From Flavobacterium sp. UBA6135 (GTDB lineage: Bacteria; Bacteroidota; Bacteroidia; Flavobacteriales; Flavobacteriaceae): a stretch of DNA of 64,000 nucleotides. A program made the position numbers and the translations under genes. Location: positions 206,650-270,649 of the forward strand of contig NZ_DIVJ01000010.1 in NCBI RefSeq assembly GCF_002428305.1. The letters run 5' to 3'. A model generated the notes under the pieces. It was not told the DNA's origin. It made no database searches and saw only the letters and a program-made list of their open reading frames with translations. Position 1 is the first letter of the stretch. The number at the start of each line of letters is the position of its first letter. Below, in pieces: positions 41,059 through 48,461 of this stretch.

Positions 41059-41823
41059 TTAACCAAATAAACAAGCGGCAGTATGCCAAGCCATTTGAGT
41101 ATGTCCAGTTAATAAAAATTGTGCAGTATCAACCCATGTCCATGTTGAAGATGCACTTTGCAACCTTCTACACATGCATGCGTCAAAACCAGATCTGACA
41201 CCACAGTTCATACCAAAAGCAACTATATTTTCATTTGGATCGCCAATGATTATATTCTCATCAAAAGTATTATTCTCATCAGAATAAAACAAATAGTAGC
41301 TTGACCATTTATACATTGAAACAGTTGTTAGAAGTCTTTTTCTGTAATCATTGTTAGAAACATTATTAACTATAAAATCTTCATAGAGTTTGCTTTTTTC
41401 AATTATGTTTTCAAGGTCTATCTGTTTTGAAAAACTTTCTAAAATCAAATTTTCTGTTTCGGAAATTTCCTCTTTTAATTTTAAACTATTTTTAAGGTTA
41501 CTAGATTCAGTTGAAATTTTCAATTCAACTAAACTCTCTAAATCTGGATTATTTTTATTTGCTTCTATGAATATCTTTAAATCATTTAAAAACGATTTAT
41601 AATTTAAACCGTATGTATCATATTCATTTTCTGGGGTTTTAATATTCTCATCAGAATAATTTCCCTTACGAAAATTCAAATTATCATTTTCAATTTGTTC
41701 TTCAAAGCTTAACAATGAACTTTTAATTTTATCAATATTTTCAATTGATTGAGAATCTTCTGTCTTATCACAAGATAAAAACAATAAAACAATAGCAACA
41801 AGGCTGATAGAAATTTTTTTCAT
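41059..41823 (-). CDS. Lipoprotein with Cys/Trp-rich C-terminal tail, unknown function
   Basis: The 254-residue product has a lipobox (VAIVLLFLSC, Cys near residue 18), then a long helical, Glu/Lys/Asn-rich region (residues ~25-165), and a distinct C-terminal ~50 residues with four Cys and several Trp (MNCGVRSGFDACMCRRL, then WTWVDTAQFLLTGHTQ and AACLFG). The tail looks like a small disulphide-bonded or peptide-like module. The gene is followed by a small membrane protein and is divergent from an XRE regulator. Confidence 0.7.
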   Translation of the reverse strand: MKKISISLVAIVLLFLSCDKTEDSQSIENIDKIKSSLLSFEEQIENDNLNFRKGNYSDENIKTPENEYDTYGLNYKSFLNDLKIFIEANKNNPDLESLVELKISTESSNLKNSLKLKEEISETENLILESFSKQIDLENIIEKSKLYEDFIVNNVSNNDYRKRLLTTVSMYKWSSYYLFYSDENNTFDENIIIGDPNENIVAFGMNCGVRSGFDACMCRRLQSASSTWTWVDTAQFLLTGHTQMAWHTAACLFG

Positions 41824-41891
41824 AAAAATAGAATTTAATCTTAGTTATACATTAATTTTGACAAAAAAAAATTAAACGTAAATAAAATCCT

Positions 41892-41967
41892 ATGTTAAAA
41901 TTGGATATTTTTACCCAGATTTTACATTCTTTTTTTAATTTTAACATATTCAATTCTTTTACATTTA
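41892..41967 (+). promoter_or_regulatory. Inverted repeat and -7-like box between lipoprotein and XRE genes
   Basis: ATGTTAAAATT (41892-41902) and AATTTTAACAT (41937-41947) are perfect 11-bp inverted arms 34 bp apart, upstream of TACATTTA (41960-41967), a -7-like box. The XRE protein encoded just downstream is a natural candidate to bind here and to control both directions. Confidence 0.45.
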
Positions 41968-41980
41968 AAAATCTAAAAAT

Positions 41981-42334
41981 ATGACAATTTCAATTGGTAA
42001 CAAACTAAAAAAACTCCGTAAAAATAAAGGGTATTCTCAAGAGGAAGTTGCAAACCTTTTACATAACTCGCAATCAACGTATGCTCGTATAGAAAACGGA
42101 GAAAGCCATTCTTCGGCTAATCACATTGTTAAAATTTGTGAAGTATATGAAATTACTCCTGAAGAATTAATTAAAAGTGATAGTGTTGTTATTGGTAATA
42201 TTGGAACAAATAACGGGGTGGGATATGCAGAAGTAGTAAATCAACTTTCAGAAAAATTAATTGAACAATATGAATTGAGATTAAAAGAAAAGGATGAACA
42301 AATAAAAAATTTAAAAACACAAATAGAAAAATAA
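41981..42334 (+). CDS. XRE-family transcriptional regulator with C-terminal coiled coil
   Basis: The 117-residue protein has an N-terminal HTH_3 domain (IGNKLKKLRKNKGYSQ, then EEVANLLHNSQSTYARIENGE), a short linker and a C-terminal coiled-coil (LSEKLIEQYELRLKEKDEQIKNLKTQ) that could dimerise it. There is no peptidase or ligand domain. It is divergent from the lipoprotein and membrane protein pair. Confidence 0.85.
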   Translation: MTISIGNKLKKLRKNKGYSQEEVANLLHNSQSTYARIENGESHSSANHIVKICEVYEITPEELIKSDSVVIGNIGTNNGVGYAEVVNQLSEKLIEQYELRLKEKDEQIKNLKTQIEK

Positions 42335-42451
42335 ATTTTTAATGAAATAAAAAGACAAGTTATCAAAGATTATTTTCTTAATCTTAAGGAAGACAACATT
42401 AATTAATTTCCTCTATCAAAATAGCATCCTTCTAGCTTTAAATACCCCGTT

Positions 42452-42481
42452 TTGCAAACCCCACCCGTTTCCTTATCTTTG
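42452..42481 (+). promoter_or_regulatory. Promoter of dusB
   Basis: TTG (42452-42454) and TATCTTTG (42474-42481) are separated by 19 bp, matching the Bacteroidetes -33/-7 consensus. The ATG is at 42496. Confidence 0.7.
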
Positions 42482-42495
42482 CAAAAAAAATTCCA

Positions 42496-43488
42496 ATGCC
42501 AAAAATCGGAAACATCATTTTGCCCGACTTCCCCTTACTTCTTGCTCCAATGGAAGATGTGAGTGATCCGCCGTTTCGTCGCTTGTGCAAATTGCACGGA
42601 GCCGATTTGATGTATTCTGAATTTATTTCGTCCGAAGGCTTGATTCGTGATGCGATGAAAAGCAAAATGAAACTCGATATTTTTGATTACGAACGTCCGG
42701 TGGGTATTCAAATTTTTGGAGGCGATGAAGAGGCGATGGAAATGTCCTCCCGAATTGTAGATGCAGTGCAACCCGATTTAGTCGATATTAATTTTGGTTG
42801 TCCGGTTAAAAAAGTCGTTTGCAAAGGAGCCGGTGCAGGAGTTTTAAAAGATGTTGATTTGATGGTTCGTTTAACCAAAGCAGTTATTAAAGGAACCAAT
42901 CTTCCCGTAACAGTAAAAACTCGTTTAGGTTGGGATGAAAACTCTATCAACATTGATGAAGTGGCTGAACGTTTACAAGACATTGGCGTGCAAGCCCTAA
43001 CCGTTCACGCCCGAACACGTGCCCAAATGTATAAAGGTCATTCTGATTGGTCGCACATTGCTCGTGTAAAAAACAATCCGAGAATTACGATGCCTATTTT
43101 TGGAAACGGTGACATCGATTCACCCGAAAAAGCATTAGAATACAAAAATAAATACGGTTTGGATGGAATGATGATTGGTCGTGCTGCCATTGGTTATCCG
43201 TGGATTTTTAACGAAATCAAGCATTATTTCAGAACAGGAGAATATTTGCCCGAACCCACGATGAAAGACCGCATCGAAGCCGCCCGAAATCACTTAATCT
43301 GGTCAATGGATTGGAAAGGCGAACGCGTTGGAATTTTTGAAATGCGTCGCCATTACACCAATTATTTTAAAGGCATTCACGGATTTAAAGAATACAAACA
43401 AAAATTAGTTACAACCGACGGAGCAATGCCGTTAATGGCAATATTTGATGAGATTGCTCAGGTTTATGCTAATTATGAGACGGTTTAA
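42496..43488 (+). CDS. dusB: tRNA-dihydrouridine synthase
   Basis: The 330-residue FMN enzyme reduces specific uridines in the tRNA D-loop. The catalytic Cys lies in the FGCPVKKVVCKGAGAGVL segment. FMN-binding (LAPMEDVSDPPFR) and phosphate-binding elements (GNGDIDSP, GLDGMMIGRAAIGYPWIF) are visible. The Dus fold is complete, with a C-terminal helical tRNA-binding domain. Confidence 0.95.
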   Translation: MPKIGNIILPDFPLLLAPMEDVSDPPFRRLCKLHGADLMYSEFISSEGLIRDAMKSKMKLDIFDYERPVGIQIFGGDEEAMEMSSRIVDAVQPDLVDINFGCPVKKVVCKGAGAGVLKDVDLMVRLTKAVIKGTNLPVTVKTRLGWDENSINIDEVAERLQDIGVQALTVHARTRAQMYKGHSDWSHIARVKNNPRITMPIFGNGDIDSPEKALEYKNKYGLDGMMIGRAAIGYPWIFNEIKHYFRTGEYLPEPTMKDRIEAARNHLIWSMDWKGERVGIFEMRRHYTNYFKGIHGFKEYKQKLVTTDGAMPLMAIFDEIAQVYANYETV

Positions 43489-43492
43489 ATTT

Positions 43493-43547
43493 ACCATATA
43501 AGTCATATAAGAAAACTTAAATTTATATGACTTATATGGTTTGTATA
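43493..43547. terminator. Bidirectional terminator between dusB and the MATE gene
   Basis: ACCATATAAGTCATATAA (43493-43510) pairs perfectly over 18 bp with TTATATGACTTATATGGT (43523-43540) and sits between two converging stop codons. Confidence 0.8.
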
Positions 43548-43549
43548 AT

Positions 43550-44977
43550 TTACACCACCATTTTCTTCCACTTCCCTTTTTTATACAAAATATAACCGGC
43601 AATGGTAATGCACGTTTCCGCTATCGGAACCGCCATAAAAACTCCGGTTGGTCCCATTTTTAAATACTTCGCTAAAAAATAAGCTAACGGAATTTGAAAT
43701 AGCCAAAACCCGAAGAAGTTAATTTTTGTGGGTGTCCACGTATCTCCTGCACCGTTAAACGCGTTGATGAGCACCATTCCAATTCCGTAGAAAACATAAC
43801 CTAAACTCATAATTTGAATGGCTTCCACGGCAATGTCCAAAACCGCTTTGTCATTCGTAAATAGAGTAATAATAGGTCGGGCGGCGGTTAACGTGACAAT
43901 CATAATGATAGCCATAAATATCACATTGTATTTTGCGGTAACCATTACCGATTTTTCGGCACGTTCAATTTGTTTGGCTCCTAAATTCTGACCCACCAAA
44001 GTGGCAGCAGCACTACTCAATCCCCACGCGGGAAGAATGAAAAACATCATAATTCTAAGTGCGGTTTGATAACCCGCTGAACCAACATCTCCTCCGGTTG
44101 TTGCGACAAGGTTTGCCATAAAAATCCAACTGCACGACGCAATTACGAATTGTAAAACTCCGGGAGCAGCAATTTTGACCAACGCTTTTATTTGTTCAAA
44201 ATCAGGAGTTATGTAAGCTACCATCATTTTGATAACCCCTTTTCCGTTGAAAAGATGATATAGTTGATAGATTACACCAATACTTCTTCCAATTGTAGTC
44301 GCAATAGCAGCTCCGGTTAATCCATAAGCCGGAATGGGTCCAAAGCCATTAATCAAAATCGGATCTAAAATAATGTTACAACCATTTGCCAACATCAAAC
44401 TTTTCATTGCAATGGCGGCATTTCCGGCACCTCGGAAAATTCCGTTGATTAGGAAAAGTAACATAATGGAAATGCTTCCTCCCATCATAATTTGAACAAA
44501 CGAAGTTCCGTAAATCGCCGATTCTTGCGAAGAACCCATCCAAATCAAAATATCGGTGGCATAAATGATTCCGAAAATGCTGAGAATGGTATTTACAGCA
44601 ATGGCAATTAGTATCGCTTGCATACCAGCTTTTGCCGCAGCAACGGGATCTTTTTCGCCAATTCTTCGGGCAACAACCGCTGTAGCTGCCATACTGATTC
44701 CGATAGCTAATGAATAAATTATAGTAAGAACCGATTCGGTTAATCCAACGGTTTGAACGGCAAAGCTGCTGTTTTCCAAGTGCCCAACAAAGTACAAATC
44801 GACTAACGCAAAAACCGATTCCATCATCATTTCCAACACCATCGGAATGGCAAGTAGTATAACGGCGGTTTTTATTTTTCCGGAAGTATAATCAAAATCG
44901 GCTTCGCCTTTTAAGGCCATTTTTATAGTAGAAAAGATACGTGAAAGCATACCTTCTGATAGTTTGTTTTCTGTCAT
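43550..44977 (-). CDS. MATE-family efflux transporter
   Basis: The 475-residue protein has 12 membrane segments and the MATE fold, which exports drugs or metabolites in exchange for Na+ or H+ across the inner membrane. The two symmetrical halves begin near IPMVLEMMMESVFALVDLYFVG and around IAAPGVLQFVIASCSWIFMANL. There is no adjacent regulator gene, but a perfect palindrome lies 30-50 bp upstream of its start. Confidence 0.93.
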   Translation of the reverse strand: MTENKLSEGMLSRIFSTIKMALKGEADFDYTSGKIKTAVILLAIPMVLEMMMESVFALVDLYFVGHLENSSFAVQTVGLTESVLTIIYSLAIGISMAATAVVARRIGEKDPVAAAKAGMQAILIAIAVNTILSIFGIIYATDILIWMGSSQESAIYGTSFVQIMMGGSISIMLLFLINGIFRGAGNAAIAMKSLMLANGCNIILDPILINGFGPIPAYGLTGAAIATTIGRSIGVIYQLYHLFNGKGVIKMMVAYITPDFEQIKALVKIAAPGVLQFVIASCSWIFMANLVATTGGDVGSAGYQTALRIMMFFILPAWGLSSAAATLVGQNLGAKQIERAEKSVMVTAKYNVIFMAIIMIVTLTAARPIITLFTNDKAVLDIAVEAIQIMSLGYVFYGIGMVLINAFNGAGDTWTPTKINFFGFWLFQIPLAYFLAKYLKMGPTGVFMAVPIAETCITIAGYILYKKGKWKKMVV

Positions 44978-45007
44978 TTTTAATAAAGATTAAGTGAATA
45001 AAGATTT

Positions 45008-45027
45008 GTCTGAAAGACCTTTCAGAC
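45008..45027. promoter_or_regulatory. Palindrome upstream of the MATE gene
   Basis: GTCTGAAAG and CTTTCAGAC, perfect 9-bp arms around AC, form a 20-bp dyad. This is a typical operator shape, in the expected promoter area of the minus-strand MATE gene (start codon at 44977). A regulator is not encoded next to it. Confidence 0.5.
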
Positions 45028-45133
45028 TAAATTAAAGAGAGAAATACGTCTTTATACGAAATAAGGACAAAAAAATACTATCATAATTCTTGAAGTGAAC
45101 TACAAATGTAAATTTATTTTTGAAAGAAGGAAA

Positions 45134-46333
45134 TTATTCCAATAGTTTTTTGTTTACCCTGCTGCTGGCTATCCAGGAGGACAATAGTCCTAAAAGTGAG
45201 ATAGTTCCTAGCGTCAGTAAAATGTTTTTAAAAGAAAAAACTACAGGATATGCTAAACTTGGCGTAATCATGAAAAGCTCATACTTTAACTGAAGAAGTA
45301 TAACAATTGACCCTAAGAAAATACCAAGTAACCCGCCAATTATGCAAATTAAAAAACCTTGAGTCAGAAAAATAGAGCGTAGGTTTTGAATTGAAGTGCC
45401 TAAATTGAAAAGTGTTTTTAAGTTGGTTTTTTTGTCAATTATCATCATAATTAAAGCACCAATTAAGGTAAACAAAGTGACAATTAAAACCAAAGTTAGG
45501 ATTAAATACAAAATCAAATTTTCTGTATTTAGCATGCGATATAAGGATTCATTGAGTTGGCCTCTGTTTTTTATGACAATATCAGCACCTAAAATAGTTT
45601 TCAAATTTTCTCTAATTTCAGATTCATTATGTTTTTCAGAGAGTTTAAATTCAATGTTTGTAATTTGATTGGATTTGAGTTCTAATAATTCCTGTGCAAC
45701 TTCAAGGTCGCAAAAAACATATTTTTGATTTAAATCTTCATTTAAAAAATAAAAACCAATTGGATTTAATTGAATTTTGTTAAAAGCGTTATCAGGATTT
45801 TCAATTGCCCCTTTTCCGGGTCTTACCACAAAAGCTTCAAATACATTATTAAAATCAAACAATCCAACTGATAATTTTTGAGCAATTCCAGAGCCAATAA
45901 CTACTTGATAGGAATCATGGTCTAACCATTCGCCTTGAAAAATGGTATTTTCAATACTTGTAACTCTCACAAAATTAGAATCAACACCTTTAATAAAAGC
46001 TAATTGATCCTTCCCATTAAAAGTAAACAAGGCTTTTTCCTCAATAATTTTGCTGAAATTTTGGATTCCTTTGATTTCGGATAGTTTTTTTTCTTGTTCT
46101 TCCGAGAGATAAAATGTTTTGCCTAAGTTACTTTCCACTTTCAGTTGTGGATCAAAATCATTTGAAAATGACAAGCTGAAGTCTTTTAACCCACTGAATA
46201 CGGATAAAACTACAAACATTGCCATGGTTCCGGCAATTATTCCTAGAGAAGAAATTGCGGTAATAATATTGATAGCGTTGTTTTTACTAGCACTAAATAA
46301 GTATCTTTTAGCTATGTAAAAAGGAAATTTCAA
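45134..46333 (-). CDS. LolC/E-type ABC transporter permease
   Basis: The 399-residue protein has the MacB/LolCE arrangement: an N-terminal membrane helix (IITAISSLGIIAGTMAMFVVL), a periplasmic domain of ~200 residues, and three C-terminal helices (LILYLILTLVLIVTLFTLIGAL and FLICIIGGLLGIFLGSIVILL among them). It is likely part of lipoprotein release or peptide export from the inner membrane. No ATPase gene is next to it. It starts 1 bp after rbfA ends. Confidence 0.88.
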   Translation of the reverse strand: MKFPFYIAKRYLFSASKNNAINIITAISSLGIIAGTMAMFVVLSVFSGLKDFSLSFSNDFDPQLKVESNLGKTFYLSEEQEKKLSEIKGIQNFSKIIEEKALFTFNGKDQLAFIKGVDSNFVRVTSIENTIFQGEWLDHDSYQVVIGSGIAQKLSVGLFDFNNVFEAFVVRPGKGAIENPDNAFNKIQLNPIGFYFLNEDLNQKYVFCDLEVAQELLELKSNQITNIEFKLSEKHNESEIRENLKTILGADIVIKNRGQLNESLYRMLNTENLILYLILTLVLIVTLFTLIGALIMMIIDKKTNLKTLFNLGTSIQNLRSIFLTQGFLICIIGGLLGIFLGSIVILLQLKYELFMITPSLAYPVVFSFKNILLTLGTISLLGLLSSWIASSRVNKKLLE

Positions 46334-46334
46334 G

Positions 46335-46727
46335 TTATGATTTTTTTCTTTTTTCTAACAAATCGCGGTTCATAACAGGATTTTCTTTCATCGAAAGTGC
46401 TTGGTCAATTTTTTCAATGTATTCAAGCGAATCGTCGATAAAAAAAGTCAAATTGGGAACTTTTCTAAGTTGCAGTTTTACACGTTGTGACAAATCGTGT
46501 TTAATTAATGGTGTGTTGGATTTGATGCTTTCCAATAATTCTTTGCCTTTTTCCGGAGGGAAGATGCTCAAATACACTTTTGCAACAGATAAATCAGTAG
46601 TCACACTTACTTTTGATACAGAAATCACCAAGTTTGTAATGCCATTTTTCCTGATTTCACCTTGCAAAATATCGACAAGGTCCTTCTGTAAAACACTTCC
46701 TATTTTTTTTTGTCTATTCGTTTCCAT
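46335..46727 (-). CDS. rbfA: Ribosome-binding factor A
   Basis: The 130-residue KH-like protein matures the 16S 3' end and 30S subunits. I use the ATG at 46727 (METNRQKKIGSVLQKDLVDIL), since the promoter -7 box lies just upstream and the extra residues from 46757 are unlikely. Conserved features include VTTDLSVAKVYLSIFP and a C-terminal LRKVPNLTFFIDDSLEY. Confidence 0.92.
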   Translation of the reverse strand: METNRQKKIGSVLQKDLVDILQGEIRKNGITNLVISVSKVSVTTDLSVAKVYLSIFPPEKGKELLESIKSNTPLIKHDLSQRVKLQLRKVPNLTFFIDDSLEYIEKIDQALSMKENPVMNRDLLEKRKKS

Positions 46728-46731
46728 GGTG

Positions 46732-46739
46732 CAAAAATA
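46732..46739 (-). promoter_or_regulatory. -7 box of rbfA; near-leaderless
   Basis: Reads TATTTTTG on the minus strand, only 4 bp before the rbfA ATG. TATTTTTGCACCAT here is identical to the glyS promoter end, so this may mark a set of leaderless translation genes. Confidence 0.55.
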
Positions 46740-46763
46740 CAACATTTTAACTTTCAAAATATA

Positions 46764-46771
46764 TATCTTTG
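46764..46771 (+). promoter_or_regulatory. -7 box of the epimerase gene
   Basis: TATCTTTG is a perfect TAnnTTTG, 49 bp before the ATG at 46821. Confidence 0.5.
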
Positions 46772-46820
46772 CCTTTTCAAGTGTTACATCAGATGGAATT
46801 TGAATTTACAATTTTAAATA

Positions 46821-47225
46821 ATGAGAAAAATAGAACATATTGGTATTGCTGTAAAAGATTTAGAAAAGTCAAACCAACTATTTGAAAAGCTTTTTGGAAA
46901 TCCGCCTTATAAAGAAGAAGAAGTGGCAAGTGAAGGTGTAAAAACTTCTTTTTTTCTTAACGGACCAAATAAAATTGAATTGTTGGAGGCCACTCATTCT
47001 GAGAGTCCGATTGCAAAGTTTATTGAGAAAAAAGGAGAAGGTATTCACCATATCGCTTTTGATGTAGAAGACATAATTAGTGAAACAGAACGACTTAAAA
47101 ACGAAGGTTTCATAGTATTGAATGAAATTCCCAAAAAAGGAGCAGATAATAAATTGGTTGTTTTTTTACATCCAAAATCTACAAATGGTGTATTAATTGA
47201 ATTATGTCAAGAAATTCAACAATAA
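46821..47225 (+). CDS. mce: Methylmalonyl-CoA epimerase
   Basis: The 134-residue vicinal-oxygen-chelate enzyme interconverts (R)- and (S)-methylmalonyl-CoA in the propionate/succinate pathway. Metal ligands are expected in HIGIAVKDLEKS, EGIHHIAFDVEDI and LIELCQ (His, His, Glu). The length is the family norm and there are no flanking mutase genes here. Confidence 0.93.
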   Translation: MRKIEHIGIAVKDLEKSNQLFEKLFGNPPYKEEEVASEGVKTSFFLNGPNKIELLEATHSESPIAKFIEKKGEGIHHIAFDVEDIISETERLKNEGFIVLNEIPKKGADNKLVVFLHPKSTNGVLIELCQEIQQ

Positions 47226-47271
47226 TTTTGGAGTAAAACAAAAATAGTGGTAATATTGCAACCTCAAAACC

Positions 47272-47345
47272 GGTCCTATAGCTCAGTTGGTTAGAGCACC
47301 TGACTCATAATCAGGTGGTCCCTGGTTCGAGCCCAGGTGGGACCA
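47272..47345 (+). tRNA. tRNA with CAU anticodon (Ile2 or Met)
   Basis: A full cloverleaf can be drawn: the acceptor GGTCCTA pairs with TGGGACC, the D-loop has AGTTGGTTAGA, the anticodon stem CTGA/TCAG holds CTCATAA with anticodon CAT at 47306-47308, and the T-loop is TTCGAGC. CCA is not encoded. The C4-G69 and C5-G68 pairs are determinants of the lysidine-modified tRNA-Ile2, so I favour Ile (AUA) over Met; automated annotation would probably call it Met. Confidence 0.95.
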
Positions 47346-47352
47346 CAATAAG

Positions 47353-47379
47353 ACCCTTTCTATACGAAAGGGTTTTTTT
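47353..47379 (+). terminator. Terminator after the tRNA
   Basis: ACCCTTTC (47353-47360) pairs with GAAAGGGT (47366-47373) around TATAC, then a T-tract. Confidence 0.85.
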
Positions 47380-47543
47380 GTAAAAATGATGAAGAAAATA
47401 ATTGCATTATAATAATGTTCATTTGCAACAAAAACTAAAACTAAATTCTAGTTTTGTATTTTAACTAATATCTTGTATAATTGAATCTATTTTGTAGTGG
47501 TTGTTCCTTTTTTTTTAGAATTTTCACTTTATTTGTGAAAAAA

Positions 47544-47574
47544 TTTTGTTAAAGAGGGGATTTGTTTAGTTTTG
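47544..47574 (+). promoter_or_regulatory. Promoter of the PID-CTERM-like gene
   Basis: TTTTG (47544-47548) and TAGTTTTG (47567-47574) are separated by 18 bp. A TTTTCAC/GTGAAAA inverted repeat (47521-47541) lies just upstream and could be an operator. The -7 box ends 6 bp before the ATG, so the mRNA is nearly leaderless. Confidence 0.65.
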
Positions 47575-47580
47575 TACTTT

Positions 47581-47796
47581 ATGAGAATTGACCCTAAATA
47601 TTTAATTGTGCTACTGTTCACATTTGTGAGTATGTCAGCATTGGCTGAAGATTTTTCACCACCACCACCACCAGGGCCACCAGGACCCCCTGGTTCGCCA
47701 ATTGATACTTACTTAATTTTATTAGTTATTATTGCTATTCTCTTTGCCTTCTATAAATTGAATCTATTTAAAATAAACAAAAAATCTTCACAGTAA
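47581..47796 (+). CDS. Small proline-rich protein with PID-CTERM-like sorting tail
   Basis: The 71-residue product starts at ATG 47581, which sits 6 bp after the -7 box. It has a signal peptide (LIVLLFTFVSMSALAED), a Pro/Gly block (PPPPPGPPGPPG), then SPID, a hydrophobic helix (LILLVIIAILFAFYKL) and a basic tail (KINKKSSQ). This tripartite C-terminus matches the PID-CTERM protein-sorting signal seen in small Bacteroidetes proteins (by recall). The processing enzyme is not in this window. Confidence 0.75.
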   Translation: MRIDPKYLIVLLFTFVSMSALAEDFSPPPPPGPPGPPGSPIDTYLILLVIIAILFAFYKLNLFKINKKSSQ

Positions 47797-47808
47797 AAAA
47801 AAGATTTT
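47781..47808. terminator. Hairpin between PID-CTERM and ribE genes
   Basis: AAAATCTT (47781-47788) pairs with AAGATTTT (47801-47808), 12 nt apart. The right arm includes the T-run that ends the plus-strand transcript and lies just before the minus-strand ribE stop. Confidence 0.55.
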
Positions 47809-47809
47809 T

Positions 47810-48400
47810 TCATTTAGAAAGCGAATGCAGCCTCGCCACATATTTTCCAATTACATCAAACTCTAGGTTAACTTGGTGTCCAACTTCAAAATTTTTAAAG
47901 TTGGTATGTTGGTAAGTGTAGGGGATGATAGCAACACTAAATTCATTAGCTTTCGAATTTACAACAGTTAAGCTCACTCCATTAACTGTTATGGAGCCTT
48001 TTTCAATAGTTATGTTGTTAAATGTTGGGTGGTATTCAAATGTAAACAACCAGCTTCCTTCCGTTTCTTTTATTGATTTACAAATTCCAATTTGATCCAC
48101 ATGACCTTGAACAATGTGTCCATCCAGTCGGTCTCCTAATTTCATGGCACGTTCCAAGTTAATTGTATCGCCTTTTTTCCACGTTCCAATGTTAGTTTTG
48201 TTAACGGTTTCTTTTATTGCTGTGACAGTATAAGTCTCATTTTCAATAGCTACAACAGTCAAGCAAATGCCATTATGAGCAACACTTTGGTCAATTTTTA
48301 ATTCGGTTGTAATTGAGGAAGTAATTGTAAGATGAAGATTGTCTTCTTCTTTTTGTATATCTTTAATAATTCCAAGAGTTTCTATGATTCCTGTAAACAT
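47810..48400 (-). CDS. ribE: Riboflavin synthase alpha subunit
   Basis: The 196-residue enzyme makes riboflavin from two 6,7-dimethyl-8-ribityllumazine molecules. It has two lumazine-binding repeats, the first opening with MFTGIIETLG and NGICLTV, and the second with VQGHVDQIG and NGVSLTV. It is divergent from pdxA and the promoters overlap. Confidence 0.95.
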   Translation of the reverse strand: MFTGIIETLGIIKDIQKEEDNLHLTITSSITTELKIDQSVAHNGICLTVVAIENETYTVTAIKETVNKTNIGTWKKGDTINLERAMKLGDRLDGHIVQGHVDQIGICKSIKETEGSWLFTFEYHPTFNNITIEKGSITVNGVSLTVVNSKANEFSVAIIPYTYQHTNFKNFEVGHQVNLEFDVIGKYVARLHSLSK

Positions 48401-48416
48401 TTGCGTTTTATTTTCT

Positions 48417-48437
48417 TAAATTTGCACTTCAAAAGTA
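48417..48437. promoter_or_regulatory. Overlapping divergent -7 boxes of pdxA and ribE
   Basis: TAAATTTG (48417-48424) faces pdxA, and on the minus strand TACTTTTG (48430-48437) faces ribE. They are 5 bp apart, so polymerases at the two promoters would compete. Confidence 0.5.
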
Positions 48438-48461
48438 GCAATTATTATCCTTAAGACAATT

